Below, piece by piece: positions 47,317-60,335 of a stretch of DNA of 64,000 bases (within the stretch, counting starts at the first letter, position 1; every line of letters begins with the position of its first letter). The position numbers and the translations under genes are program-made. The notes beneath the pieces are model-generated. The model saw nothing but the letters and a program-made list of their open reading frames with translations. It made no database searches and was not told where the DNA came from. The stretch is from Loxodes magnus (lineage: Eukaryota; Ciliophora; Karyorelictea; Loxodida; Loxodidae). The stretch spans positions 1 to 64,000 of the forward strand of contig CAMPDV010001255.1 of assembly GCA_946699065.1 (NCBI GenBank), in the 5' to 3' direction.

Positions 47317-48013
47317 GAGGATCTTCTGTCTTTTATGTGAATAGTTTTCTCTTGTAAATCCCTGTTTAGGTTATTCAGAGTCTGCTGAGTATGCTTAACG
47401 TTCTTTATTGTTCTTTTATCTAAATTTATCTTCACTAATCGCAATTTTGTAATAAGTGTCACTTTGATTTGCAATAATAGCATTGTTTGCCTTGTTTTTT
47501 CTTGAATCTCTTCAGAAATACTTTTTTTTCAAGTTAATCGATTCTTTTGATTAAATCTATATTAATCTTTTAGTCATTCTATTTTTCTTAAACGTTTGCT
47601 TATGTAGAAACATTTTCGATAATCATATTTTGTTCTTGCTTAAAATTCGATTGAGATTATTCATATAGTTACTATTCCGTGACTAGATTATTCTAAATCA
47701 ATTATCGTCTAATTATTAGTAGCTCGTTATTTTAATCTTCGATAGTATTCATTAGTTCTCTTATTTTTTCCCCTTGGTTGTAAATTGTTTCCTAATAATT
47801 TTGTATTATTGTTTTCATTTGGTCAAGCTATATTTATATTTCGGATTATTTTTATACCTTTACTGGATTCGATTCTATTGTTCCGATTATGATTTTTCCT
47901 TCAGAGGAGGAACTTGATTTATCTTCTTCTTGTTGTTGTCTCTGCATTTGTTTCGCAGCTTTCCTTTTTGCGTTCTTAATTTGGTTTTTGGAAAGGCGAA
48001 TAGATTATTCCAT
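47243..48013 (-). CDS. Gag/ORF1-like protein with CCHC knuckle (B1, intact, 256 aa)
   Basis: ATG 48013 to TGA 47243-47245 is one uninterrupted frame of 256 codons. Order: basic N-terminus (MEQSIRLSKNQIKNAKRKAA), acidic/Ser linker, a long Gln/Glu/Asn-rich coiled coil (about residues 55-145), and a zinc knuckle CX2CX4HX4C (CYYCKSKWHLLQNC, about residues 170-183). A basic C-terminus follows with RLWITQTGIYKRK, the family motif. Three in-frame TGA codons (in KSKWH, DQWRQ and RLWIT) must be Trp, so the ORF is only readable with the local code. The proposed stop lies inside the loop of a 3' hairpin. Nucleic-acid binding is expected; no enzymatic domain is present. It is the best-preserved member of the family in the window. 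Confidence 0.75.
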
Positions 48014-48036
48014 TTTTTTTTATATCGTGTTATAAT

Positions 48037-50068
48037 TGCAATCATTATCTTGTCTTATTAAGAGAAAACTAAATTTACTCATACAAATCAGGTAAATCTA
48101 TTTATTTATATGTTCAGGTTAATTTAATTACTTTATAGAGCATGCATTTATCAGTATATCCTTTCAGTTACTATATTTATTAATAATTTAAGAATAAATA
48201 TTGCTAAGTAAATTAATTTAAGTTATATAGCTTTTTAATGACTTAAATTTAGAATAAACAATCTAAATTTTTACTCTTGCAAATTAAATAAATACAATAA
48301 TAATAATTATCTCGATAAGCTAAATTAAACCACCTAATTAAGCTTATTTATTTATACTCTTTTAAGAAATATCATTTTTAAATGTAGTAACTACTAATTA
48401 TTTCTCTTTATACATAGCTTCTGCAAATTTAAATGATTGAATATTGTATATTAATCTCTCTTTTTTAAGACTATCATCATAATCAATTCTTCTATCTTAT
48501 ACTCAATTTAATTCGAAGAGTATACATTCAGATATGATATTTTTGGATTAAAGAATAGTAAATATTTATTATCTAGCATACCTTTATTTCTTAGTGTTTT
48601 TATACATTTATATTTATAGTAAAAAGCATAAAATAGCTAAAACTTCTCGTTAATTAATAAAAATTATTATTCCTTAATGCGAAAAACCTTATTTTTTACT
48701 TTTAGATACTTCTGATATGTAACAACCTTTATTATTTCATTAAACAATTTATATATAAAATACCTTAAAATAAATTTATATGCATATCATAGATAGTAAA
48801 ACAACCTTTTTCAGCTTGGTGAAACCTGACTTATCTCAATGATATATAGCTTATTTAACTAGCATTCTATTTGTATTAAACATAAATAGCTCACCATATC
48901 TCAATTATATTTAGGAATTTATTATTAATGCATTTACTAATGTACCTCCATTTATAATTAATAACCTTATATATAATAAGTTTATAGTACTTTATAGATT
49001 TTAAAATTCATAAAAATATTTATTCTGCTTTCTTAGCATGATAATCACTAAAAGCTATCAAAACTGAATCTATTAATAAATTCTGAATTAGCTTATTTAT
49101 TCTTTATAAATAGTACTCACTTTAATTAGTAAATACTAGAACTTGATACTTAAAAACGCTGCCTCCATTCTCAACTTTTTATTTTCTACTATCTAAAAAA
49201 TGTATACATAAGAAGCTTTATATCTTAAATATTCTCTTTAACGTCAATCTATGTAAACCTTTACTAAAGACTCTTTTCTCATATAACTAAATCTTTTATA
49301 TATTTTTTAAAACTATTTCTTATCTTTCATTTACAAATAAACTTAATCATAGAGTGCTTCTCTTATTTATACTTTAGACTAATTGGCTTGATTTTAAATA
49401 TTAGACATTTTATATGAAAAAACTAGTTTAAATCAGATTAAACTTAACTTTTAATATCAAAGCATTTTACTAATTTATCTTAAACATTTAAATTCTTTAC
49501 TCACTTTAAGACTTTAAATCAGTTATACCTTAACTATTAATAATCTTGATCTTTCTAGTATTTTTAAATATAACTACTTTCATACCTAAATTTATTTAAA
49601 AATGTTTATAATTGCTTTTAATTCTACCTTCTTAGTTTATTATCTTTGAAGTTGTCTAATACTAATATATCATATCTTAAATGTCTATATGTCTTATTTG
49701 TTTTTCTTTATTTAAATAAATCTAATTTACTCTTCCTGCTTACTAAACTAGTTTAATGTGACTAGTTTCTATTCATTTTAGACTATTGATGGATTCTCTG
49801 GAAATCTTATTTGATATAGAAATAAAGATAAAGCTATTAATTTCTAAAGCCTATTGAATGTAGACATTTTGGTGTTGATTCTAGTAAATTAATTATACTA
49901 AATTGTATATTTCAGTAAACTCACTTTTAACTATACCAAAATACATTAAATATATAAGAATACATTAAGAAACATTTACCTGTTTCATACATCTAGAACT
50001 TCTTTTCTTGACCAGTATTCTTTATCTCCTCTTTTAAAAGCTCAAAGGCATCTTAATTATATAATAGC
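48037..50068 (+). other. coding-like block upstream of beta-tubulin
   Basis: From about 48790 to 49900 one plus-strand frame gives protein-like sequence: SLVKPDLSQWYIAYLTSILF, FIINAFTNVPPFIINNLIYN, NQFNVTSFYSFQTIDGFSGN. It resembles the hydrophobic tails of the giant genes but no domain is recognised, and start and stop are unclear. The last 150 bases would hold the beta-tubulin promoter; TATATAATAG lies just before the ATG. Confidence 0.35.
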
Positions 50069-51406
<1,338 letters not shown>

Positions 51407-51587
51407 GTATAAAAACATTTTATTCATAAATCACTAAAAAGTTTCTCAAATATTAAAAAGTTAAAAACAATAAAATAAAGTAAAAAGAATATTATGAAAA
51501 ATAGATAGATAGAATGTTTATATTATTATTAAAATAGCTATAATTGTATATTTTTTAATAACAAAAGAAGCAAATAAAGTTTTACGA

Positions 51588-52137
51588 ATGATAACTTTTT
51601 AAGAGTTAAAAGTATTTTTAAGTAAATTTGAAAATATAGACTTAGAAGAATAAGACACTTAAGAAATTTAGATTTAAAATGGTAAAGAAATTAAACAGAT
51701 TAAGTTAGTGTATCTATGAAATTTTTTGTATAGAGAATTTTTAAATAAGGAAAGTTATTTAAAAAATTTAAAATATAAACATTTGAAAAAGAACTAAGAG
51801 TTCTACCTTTCTTAGATTTTATTTTATTAGATCTACGTTTTTATTTTTTTTGTAAAATCTTCGGCTTTCTGTACATAACATTTTTTGCCAATTATTTACT
51901 AAAGCTTCTAGTTGCTTATTACAAGTTTATTTTCTTCTATTTTTTTTCTTCTTTTTGGTGAAAAAAAGTTTCTAATTTTGATTCAGCTTTAAATGGGATA
52001 TTTATAGAAAAACGTTATTAAATTGATTTTTTTTAGATACTATGCATATTTTAGTTTTTTTAAATAGTAAGATAATAAAACAAAAGGAATTAATATTTTG
52101 AAAGCTATTTTTCTTTAAAATTCTATAATATTAAAAA
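51588..52137 (+). CDS. ORF of unknown function after beta-tubulin
   Basis: ATG 51588 opens a frame beginning MITFQELKVFLSKFENIDLE, acidic and then Lys-rich, with one in-frame TGA (as Trp) near 51717. It loses protein-like character after about 51850, where T-rich sequence follows, and no stop can be chosen. It may be a short gene or a truncated one cut by the element at 52138. No homolog is recognised. Confidence 0.25.
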
Positions 52138-53050
52138 ATAAAGTAAAAGGACTGCTTCAAGAAGAGTTCTTTTATCGCCTTTCAAAACAAGAGAGAAGAC
52201 CTGGAACTTCTCATATTAAGTCATATTCTAGCTAACCTTCTTAGTAATAATAAATATAATAACTAATAAAGTCAGGGAAATTACAAAAGTAGACTCCATA
52301 ATCTCCAACTACGGCTGAAAAGCCAATTAAATATTATGAAATTTCCATACATCAGACATTCCATAAATTCGACATTGGAAAAGAGAAGATAGTCATTACT
52401 CAACATGCTCTAATGATTGCTAACCTTCGGTAAGAGGTTTTAAAACCGAAAGTATTGAGCGAAAAATTTCTAAAATAATTGGAGCAAAAGAAGATCAAAA
52501 TGAATCAAGAATGACGAATTAAGAAAAAGATTCAAGTGTACTTAAACTTATAAAATTATTAAGCATAATAGACTGCAGAGTTACAATAAAACCTCCAAGA
52601 AAAGAAAAGGAAAATAAGAAGTATTTTAAAATAGACCAAATTAATGAAAGAAAATTCCTTAGATAGAATGGAGATTGAAAGGATCCACTAGAAGGAAAAA
52701 AATGAGGAAAAAATAGCCAAAGTTAAAAAAAATATGCTACTATTGTAATAGCAAATGGCATCTATGGTGAAAATGTTCTGCTTTAAGATTCAAGGAATAA
52801 TCATGAAAAAACAAGGTAAAAAGAAAAATAAAAAATACATAAAACTATATATGATGCAGGAAGAACGGAGAGGTATACAGGTTGAAAGTAAATTTGCATA
52901 CAATGGAGCTGGAAATTATAGTGAAAATAGATCAAGATGAGCTGAAAAGAATATAAGGAGAAATAAAATTTTAGAGTTCCAGAGCTCGATAAAAACTGGA
53001 TATTTTAAACTTGAAAAATTCATTTAAGCGGTGACCTGCAATGGCATTCA
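52138..53050 (+). mobile_element. gag-only retroposon A2 (decayed)
   Basis: Collinear with A1. FFYRLSKQERRPGTSHIKSY matches the FYTTSQKGER start of A1, then TPQSPTTAEKP and HALMIANLRQEV follow. A basic coiled region (about 52490-52720) and a canonical knuckle CX2CX4HX4C (CYYCNSKWHLWWKC, 52734-52775) come next, and then NGEVYRLKVNLH as C-terminal motif. The start codon is lost (AAA where A1 has ATG) and an extra A in the A8 run just before the knuckle shifts the frame. No target duplication could be found, so this is probably an older insertion. The end coordinate is approximate. Confidence 0.65.
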
Positions 53051-53249
53051 AAAATTTTGATTAATAATAACAATTTTATATCCTTTAAATATTTTAAATA
53101 TTTTATATATTTATTTAAAAAATTAGAACCAAAGAAATTAAAAATAATATATCTAAATTTTATAGCCAAAATCTATTTTATTTTTCATTCATTTTTTATT
53201 CTTAGTCAAAACTAAATAAAAATAGATGATGATTGTTTTATTTTAAATT

Positions 53250-54550
53250 ATAATGGTATAAAATAAAAAAGTTTAATTTAATTTAATAAATGAAAAACTT
53301 AAGTTACTTAGCCTTAAAAACCATATAAGCATATGTTGTTTATTTGAGGCTTAGTATATATCAGTATGTTAAATTTAATAATAATGTAAAATACTTTTTA
53401 GTTTAAGTTAAAAATTAAGTAAAATGCAAATAATAACAATACATATATAGAAAGTAAACATAAATAGAACGAAATAGTTTACTTTTATAAAACTTTGGAA
53501 TATTTAAAGAAAATTAAATTATTTTATTAGAAATATCTTTATAAGTTTAATCAAACTATGCTTAAGTTTTGGGAACATAAAATGAATGTATTAAACTTTA
53601 TTTTTAGTTTTGACTGATTTAAAGATTTATTTACTTAATAAAAATTAAGCTAGATATTTAAAAACATGAGTTGCTCAATTGATCCCATAATTTCACCTTT
53701 TACAGTTTAATAAAAGTCTATCATGGTTAGAGAGAAATTAAACAATAATTTGAAAAAAATAATAAAGTTGAACTTAAAATTGATTCTAACTGTATTTATC
53801 AGAAGATTGCTATTTATAAATTCAAAGACAAAAGTTTAATTTAGTGAAAATAAAGAATGAAGATATTCCTTATAGTTTTACATTAATAACTATATTAATT
53901 ATTAAATTAGAACTCTTCCCTCTAAGTAAAATCTAAAACCTGATAACTTTAATTTTTATGCTTAAGTTCTGGTAAAAATCAAGATAGGAAATATATATGA
54001 AGATTCTGAACTAATAGGCTAGTTTTAAATGTTGTAAGATAATAAATTGAAAGATGGGATAATAAAGAGTCTTAAATATCCCATTCTTTGTAGATAGAAC
54101 AAATTTCATAATGGTAACTATTATAATTTCTTAAATAAGAGAAATAATTCCAGATAAAGCAATTTAAATATTTTTAGCTTTTACTCAAAAAGCATGGGAT
54201 ACTGTAGTAAAACCTTACAATGTAACTTTGAGGGCAGATAAAATAATAGAGAACTAATAAAATTTATGGCTTCTAATAATGAAGCTTTTCATGATATAAT
54301 TTTTAGAGTTTAAACTGAAAAATCAGACATACGGAAGTAAAAGTCAGGTAGTACTATAATTAACGAATGTGATAAGTTTTATTCTTTACCTACTCTTAGA
54401 AATGTAAACCGCAAATTTCCAATCCGCAAAATTGAATAATTAAGTAATTAAATACTTGATGGACTCGTTTGATCTTAAAATGAACAATATTTAGTAGTAG
54501 CAAGATTCAAAGGAAAAATGAAAGATTAAGAATTAATTGAACAACAAAAA
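53250..54550 (+). repeat. second copy of the 21011-23000 duplication
   Basis: Begins with a remnant of the giant-gene 5' flank (TATAAAATAAAAAAGTTT at 53257), then repeats the 440-bp spacer and the tubulin relic of the first copy, lacking about 500 bp between 53710 and 53725. It ends abruptly at about 54550, where sequence matching the tail of giant gene copy 2 begins. Confidence 0.85.
53720..54550 (+). pseudogene. truncated beta-tubulin relic
   Basis: Closely similar to the relic at 21985-23340: IDSNCIYQ near 53790, IISQIREIIPDK near 54125, AWDTVVKPYN near 54200, NNEAFHDI near 54280 and VARFKGKMKDQELIE near 54500. It shares that relic's frameshifts, so it was already dead when duplicated, and it is cut off before the C-terminal third. 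Confidence 0.8.
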
Positions 54551-54554
54551 AAAT

Positions 54555-56590
54555 GTTAGAGTTTACTTAGAACGAAATAGAGTCCTAACATCCAAGTAAT
54601 TTGACTCAAAATTACTTATAGAAGAACAAAAATTGAGTTAAAGTAAAAGAATTTAAACATTATTCGAAGAAGATTTTACTTCTATTCTTTTTATAAATTT
54701 TATCTTTTTTTTTATAATTAATTCTTCATTTCTAGTCTCTTTTTCTTATTTATACTTATTTTCTGAAAGATAAGCTTGCAAAGAAAACTGTTATATTTTC
54801 ACTCTGAGTTAAAGTAATAAAAAGAAAGCAAAAGGAATTATTAGCTAAGCAAACTTATAATAAGCTTTAATAATTGAATAGAATAGCTCTTACTCTGTTT
54901 ATTAGGATTAATAATATTTAGCTTATAGAGTTCTATTTTTAAACCATAGGAGTTTCCATTTAGTCTATTTAAGCAAGGCTGAACTATGTAAAATTTAAGA
55001 AAGCTATCTATTTAAAAAGTATTGATTTATATAAAATTTTTAAAGTGCAATCACTTTAAGTAGACCTCTATATTTATAAGATAAAGAAGCGTTACATCAC
55101 TAGAATATTTATTTTCTTAATCTATCATTACTAAACCTTAAAAATTCACTAGAACTAACTTAAAGCAAATGTAACTATAATAGATAATAAGCATTTAATT
55201 AGTTAGCAAGTATAATAGAAAAGCCAAGAGAAGAAGGCTACTTGAAAGAAAAATAAGATATTTAATATTTGAATAAAGTTTAGAAAATCTCTCTCCTAGT
55301 AATAAATCACAAAGTAAAGAATTATAAATCTATCCTAATATACTTTATTCAGAAAGTTTTGGAAAAGGAAATTAATATCATATAAATCAAGCCAATTTAT
55401 TCTTTTTCTTGCTTATTTTCAAAACAACTAACTAATAAAGCTTACTTTAATTATTTAGATTTTGAATCTCTTCTGGCAAATTAGTTTAATGCCAGACTTT
55501 GAGATTATACTGATATCTAGCCAAAAGGTTTAAATCACTTAAATTTTATTATATTAGATAAGATTAATGGCTAGACAGACCTTATTGATAAATATTTATT
55601 TCTATTTATTAGTTAAGCATAAATGATTAACTGTGCTAAATTGACTAAGTTAATTATAAGTCTATTGGAACAACTTCTCTAAGTTTATAAATGAAAATAG
55701 TTAAAAAATTAACTTCTTCTTTATTTTTCTCTACTATAATAGAGGCATTTTGAAGTTTAAGATCTTCATTATTGAAAGATTAAATAAATAGCTTATGATT
55801 ACTTAATAACTAAATACTTGTTGATATGAAATAATCTAAGCTTTGAATATTCCTTTTTTAATAAATTTGATTAAATAATAATCTTGATTATAGCTTCCTT
55901 TTATTTAATAGGATTTAATCTAACTAAATGAAAGCAAAATCAATAAACTTATCTAAATGCAAGAGTTTTTAGTTTGAGAGATTTAATGTAGCATTCTAAT
56001 TAAAGTATGGTTTTGCTAATTTTAAATAAAGATTAAGAATTAAATGCAAGAAGCAAGATAAATATAATAGATATTTCTATAAGGATTAAATAGACTCTCT
56101 TAGATATCTTAAAATGCCCTACAACCTAACTTTGCAAACTTCAATAATTAGATCTAATTAAGTAAGTCTCTTAGGTAAATAACTACTTTTAATTAAGTTG
56201 TAAACATTAGTACCTGTACAATAATTATTTTAATGGTAAAATAATTAATAAGAAATTATTATAGTGTATGCTTATAAGCATGCCAAATCTTATTTAATCT
56301 AGCTATATTCCTTTAAGTTTACCATTTATTATTAAGAAACTGCAAGATAAGTTTAATGCTTAATCGCTTACAGCTTCTTACTTAAATTCATAATGCTTAT
56401 TGTATCATTACCTAGTAATACTTTTTATTAATAGATCCATAAATCTTTGCAAAAATTGTCTTAATGCATTGGGATAAATAAAAAGAGAGTTTATAAAAAT
56501 AAATTAGATGTTTAAAGAGCTTTAATTAGAGAATCTAATACCTTTTCTATTTTATCCAATTATTTAAACTTAAAATTCTAATAAAAAGTC
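54555..56590 (+). pseudogene. relic of giant-gene C-terminal tail (copy 2 type)
   Basis: From 54555 the sequence matches copy 2 from about 34813 onward (shared FTQNEIEF..PS.FTQNYLQ region), then follows its tail to near 37870 with many deletions and frameshifts. Blocks corresponding to LERKIRY (about 55240), the hydrophobic repeats (about 55450-56000) and KHAKS (about 56278) are recognisable. It has no N-terminal half. The matching tRNA-Gly relic lies at 57556, separated by inserted element B2. Confidence 0.8.
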
Positions 56591-56594
56591 AAAG

Positions 56595-57452
56595 TTAAAA
56601 AAGTTAAAAACCTTTGTTAAAGCCTTAGTAGTCAGCCATCTGACCTATTCTATCAGCTTGTCTCTATTTGTTTGTCTTGAATTCCTACTAGGCTTAGTTA
56701 GGCGGTGTAGCACTTCATTAGTACACCATCCTTTAATATTCGGAATAGTTTTGGTCTTGCACTTAGCGTTCCTAATTATTTATCCAAGGATTAAGATTTT
56801 AATTAAAGAATTTTTTCTATAAATGTTTCCGCTTTATGTTGGATATATCCTAAATAGTTTTCTAAAAATATCTTATTTATTCTTTCTTTAAATTTCGCTT
56901 AGTTAGTAGCAGTATTTTCATTGGTGTTATTTATTGCACACGTAGCATTTTATTTTTCTTTTAAACTATTATTCCTGTAACACTTATTTAATTTAAATTT
57001 ACTACTTATTTTAAATAAACGTTTACTGTTTATTTTAATTTGAGGCTTCATTTTCTATTTCCATAGGATCTGATTAATTCTGTTAAAACGAAAATGGCGT
57101 TACCTGAATTTATTATTAAATTTAAAGAATTCTTTGTTCCAGTTTGCTTTCTATTTCTTATGATTATTAATATTTTTTCTCAAGTAAAGACGTTATTAGT
57201 TTTTCTAATTTTTCTACTTTATCAGTGAGGTATCTATTTTTAAGCATAAACTCTTTTAATGACTTAGATAATATTTCTGTTTGAGTTTGTGTTGGAAGTT
57301 TTTTTAATTCTGTATTTCCAAGTGGTTAATGTTCGTCATATCAATCATATTTCTCACTTTCACTCATTGTAATTATTTCGCTTTTTTATTTTTTAGAGAA
57401 TTTTCCTGTTTAAATGTTTTGTTCAAAGTTCTGTTATTTCTTAGAAGCCATT
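56595..57452 (-). mobile_element. gag-only retroposon B2 inside the giant-gene relic
   Basis: A minus-strand unit inserted between the end of the tail relic and its tRNA-Gly. Copy 2 (37870-37972) represents the empty site: sequence left of 56590 and right of 57455 both align to about 37870-37890. The target duplication is eroded (AATTCTAATAAAAAG on the left, TATATAAATAAAG on the right). As in B1 and B3 the ATG sits at the very 5' edge (57451). Hairpins GTCAG/CTGAC (56631-56644) and GGTGTA/TACACC (about 56703-56726) lie in its 3' part. Confidence 0.7.
56633..57451 (-). CDS. Gag/ORF1-like protein with variant knuckle (B2)
   Basis: Reads in one frame from MASKKQQNFEQNIQTGKF through an acidic patch, a coiled coil (YLTDKVEKLEKLITSLLEKK) and a Gln-rich linker. 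A knuckle of unusual spacing, CX2CX3HX4C (CYVCNKQHQWKYC, about 57265-57305 on the plus coordinates reversed), is followed by LFRIYPTQSGNIYRKN and a basic end containing GWCTNEVLHRL. No frameshift is needed. The missing residue between the second Cys and His is shared with B3, so it is a subfamily trait rather than damage. A stop is not obvious, so the 3' end is approximate. Confidence 0.6.
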
Positions 57453-57555
57453 TTATATATATATAAATAAAGCATTAAGAGATAAGTAAGCTAATAATAC
57501 GTATATTAAAAAAGATGCATACTAAAGGGATTATTTATTTAAGAATTTATAGAAA

Positions 57556-57626
57556 TGCATCAGCCAGGAATCGAACCCGGGTCACTTCGATGGCAACGAA
57601 GTATTCTACCACTAGACCATAATCTC
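57556..57626 (-). pseudogene. tRNA-Gly(GCC) with damaged acceptor stem
   Basis: Anticodon arm and T arm match the intact copies (one C-to-T change in the T stem), but the 5' acceptor strand GCATTAG is replaced by a sequence that does not pair with CTGATGC. It is the duplicate partner of the tRNA at 37972, carried along with the giant-gene tail relic. Confidence 0.8.
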
Positions 57627-58614
57627 CTAGAGAACTAAATCTTAAATAAAGAATGAAATATAAAGCATAAAGTAATAAAATAATATCTCTTAAATAAAGA
57701 TGTAACAAATAAATCTTATAAATTAGCCTTAATAGAATAACTTGAATCTAGAAATTTATTATCTAATTATTAAGTTTTATCTTACTAAGTGTTATATGAA
57801 ATTACTATCACTTTAATACAATTATAGTAGCAAATCGCTATGAAATAGACAAGTTAAAATTTTAAAGGATAATTAAATAAAAAATAAATAAAGAATTATA
57901 TAATTATATAGTGATAAACTTATTATATATCAAACTTATTTATTCTTTTTTCTAGGATTTATATTAAGAATCAAATTATTAATTTTATTAAACAACTATA
58001 AATAAAATTAAAGATAAAAATAAATAGTCATAAATAATATCATTCCATATTTACCAAATTATAAAAGCAACCTTTCCAAAAACTTTTTTAAGAAATAAAA
58101 TGTTTGCTTAAATTAACTATAACGTATGGTAAGGCTCTAAGATAGAAATTAAATAAATGTAACATAATGGAAGATAATTAAATTTATCTAAATTGTATAT
58201 TTATTGTCTTTTTATTTTTATCTAATAATTCAGATTATTGCATTCAGCTACTTTCTTTATTTATTATTTATAAAGTTAATCTCCTATAAATCAAATAATT
58301 TAAATTTAATCTATTTAAGTATATTTCTTTATTTTATGTCTAATAAAAGCTTAGAAGCACTTTCTCTTTAATTCTTAAGATGCTATTTTATTTAAGTTAA
58401 GTTAAAAGTGCTCTTTAAAACTACAACCTTAGTAAACTAAATGAGATTAATTAAAAATATTTGAATCCTCTAAGAATCTTATATTTCTCAAAAGTATTAA
58501 GCAAATAGCAATATCTTCCTTTTATAGTTATCTAATTTAGTTAACTAGCCTACTTAAACTTATTACACTTTAGGCTAGTTTATCTAATAAGCAATTAGTT
58601 CTATTTATTAATCT
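57627..58614. other. AT-rich spacer, no gene recognised
   Basis: No supported gene. Some plus-strand frames near 58300-58600 are mildly protein-like, but nothing can be assigned. Confidence 0.3.
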
Positions 58615-59496
58615 TTATTAATTAGAAAATAAAATGGCACCTAAGAAATAATAGACCTCTATTAACGAATACTTGAAAAATAAGAATAGCCTAATTTAAT
58701 TGAAGAATAGCCTTAATAAGATAAAGATTAATAATCTAAGGAATCCTTTGCATAATCAGTTCAGCAAAGGATATCAAATATCCAATATGACTTGAAAAAG
58801 CAAAGATAAAAAATAGAAAATTTAGAAAAATTACTAGAAAAATTAATGGAATAATTAAACCTATAATTCCCATCCATAGATGAATCATTAAATAAAATCT
58901 AATCGTAAATAGTAATTAAATTGGAATAAATTGATAAATAATTTAACGAAGTCCCTCAAATGTTCCAATTTCATTTTTCTTAAATTGAATATCAAATAAA
59001 GCAACTTTAAGAAAAACAAGAATAATAGCAAGTAATAATTTAAAAATTATAAGATTAATAAGATTAATAATCAAATATCCCAATGGAAATCGAATCGGAA
59101 TTCTAATAATAAGAAATAAATAAGATCAATTATTATCGCAAATAGATTCGGTGCTATTTATGCTAGAAAAATCATTGTTGGAAAAAATGCTGGAAGAAAC
59201 AAGAAATTGAAAAAATTAACAAGTAATAAATATTAGACTAACTTTTCAGAATATGACCAACAAGAACAGGATAAATATACAGAAAAAAATTCAACAACTC
59301 AAGAAACAACGAGTTTTATAAAAATGGAAGAAGAAACTATAACGATAATTAGTGGATGAGGGAGAGACAAGGATGGCGGACTAATGTAGTCCTACGCAGT
59401 CCTTTAGTTCAGGAAAGAGCAGGAACAAAAACAAGTGAACCCTGGAGCTCTTTTCTAAAACTATAAACTTAATTTTATCCTTATTAATTAGAAAAT
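58615..59496 (+). mobile_element. gag-only retroposon B3 with 16-bp target duplication
   Basis: An 850-bp unit (58631-59480) lies between perfect direct repeats TTATTAATTAGAAAAT at 58615-58630 and 59481-59496. The ATG (58634) is only 3 nt inside the 5' edge. The 3' end has a hairpin (GACTA/TAGTC, about 59377-59390) and a tail with TAAACTTAATTTT, like the CTAAACT tails of A1 and B1. No terminal repeats and no reverse transcriptase. Confidence 0.8.
58634..59470 (+). CDS. Gag/ORF1-like protein with variant knuckle (B3, one frameshift)
   Basis: Starts MAPKKQQTSINEYLK; a base is missing near 58676 and the remainder reads in one shifted frame. It continues with an acidic/Gln-rich N-terminal part, a coiled coil (DLKKQRQKIENLEKLLEKL), a Gln-rich linker, and a knuckle CX2CX3HX4C (CYLCQKNHCWKKC, about 59150-59190). 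LFRIWPTRTGQIYRKKF and a basic tail with GWRTNVVLRSPL end the protein. It is closest to B2 in start, knuckle spacing and C-terminal motif. The early frameshift would silence it unless it is a sequencing error. Confidence 0.6.
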
Positions 59497-60335
59497 GGTT
59501 AAAGTTAATAGTAAAGCTACTATTAGGAATCTACTTTAAAAGATCGCTTTAATTATAAGCCTTTAGTTATTTAATAAGGTACCTTATTTATAATATCTTC
59601 ACTGTTTTAAAGCTTTTGATATATCTCAGTTATAATAGTTTTGTGATTATTTATCATTTCTTAATTTATATTTGAAGGAATCAAAATATTTACCTATGCT
59701 TTCTAGATAGATTGGGGCTGTAAAGTTCTGAATGGCACTTTGCATGAAAATAAGCCTATCACTAAATAAAGTTAAAGATTGCAATAGAGTATAAATAAGC
59801 AAATAACGAATGGGCTTTATATTATGCAGTTATAGCTTCATCTTATTTATAGTGCTTCAACTTATAAAAGTGAGAAAGATCTCCATAGTTAAGCTAGAAT
59901 TGGATAATTATTGACTTATTACTTAAATTAAATAAATGTGATTTGATTTAGATTCTAGTTAAGCAGTATCACCATTTATAGAATCTTAAAATAGTTACTA
60001 ACTAGAAATTATTTAAATTTAAGCCTTAAAATCTAATTATCATTGCTTCTATTTGTTCTTCTTAAAAGTTATATTATCTTTTGATAAATAAATCAGTTCA
60101 ATCCTAATTATTAATCTAGCTATCAAATGTAAGTATTTTAATAATTCCCTTCTAATTTTTAATATGTCTATTTAGATAGAATAGCATAAGGCATTTAATA
60201 AAAAGGTTTAATCTTAAAATATCTAAAGGAAAAATAAATAAACTTATTTAAGCAGTTAATAAGCAACGATTGCTAGCTTCATTTAATTAAACTATTATTA
60301 ACTTACATTTCCACTTATATTCAACTACCTTTTAA
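59497..60335 (+). other. coding-like block flanking B3
   Basis: Directly after B3 a plus-strand frame reads like protein (DRFNYKPLVIQQGTLFIISS, YAFQIDWGCKVLNGTLHENK), with one frame for about 500 bases. No family, start or stop can be given. B3 may have inserted into it. Confidence 0.22.

Larger units (their letters stand above)
47179..48036 (-). mobile_element. gag-only retroposon B1, intact, 14-bp target duplication
   Basis: An 830-bp minus-strand unit (47193-48022) lies between perfect direct repeats TATCGTGTTATAAT at 47179-47192 and 48023-48036. As in A1, an A-run leads straight into the ATG (48013), and the ORF is followed by a short 3' tail ending in an A/T-rich repeat. There are no terminal repeats and no reverse transcriptase. 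Perfect target copies and an unbroken ORF suggest a fairly recent insertion. It lies within coding-like sequence following the tubulin relic at 45700. Confidence 0.8.

Noticed and set aside
47298-47483. 61-aa minus-strand ORF
   Set aside because: Alternative frame within the B1 gag gene; the other frame holds the zinc knuckle and runs intact from ATG to TGA.
52755-52940. 61-aa plus-strand ORF starting MASMVKMFCFK
   Set aside because: Off-frame reading of element A2; the correct frame contains the CCHC knuckle and GEVYRLK motif.
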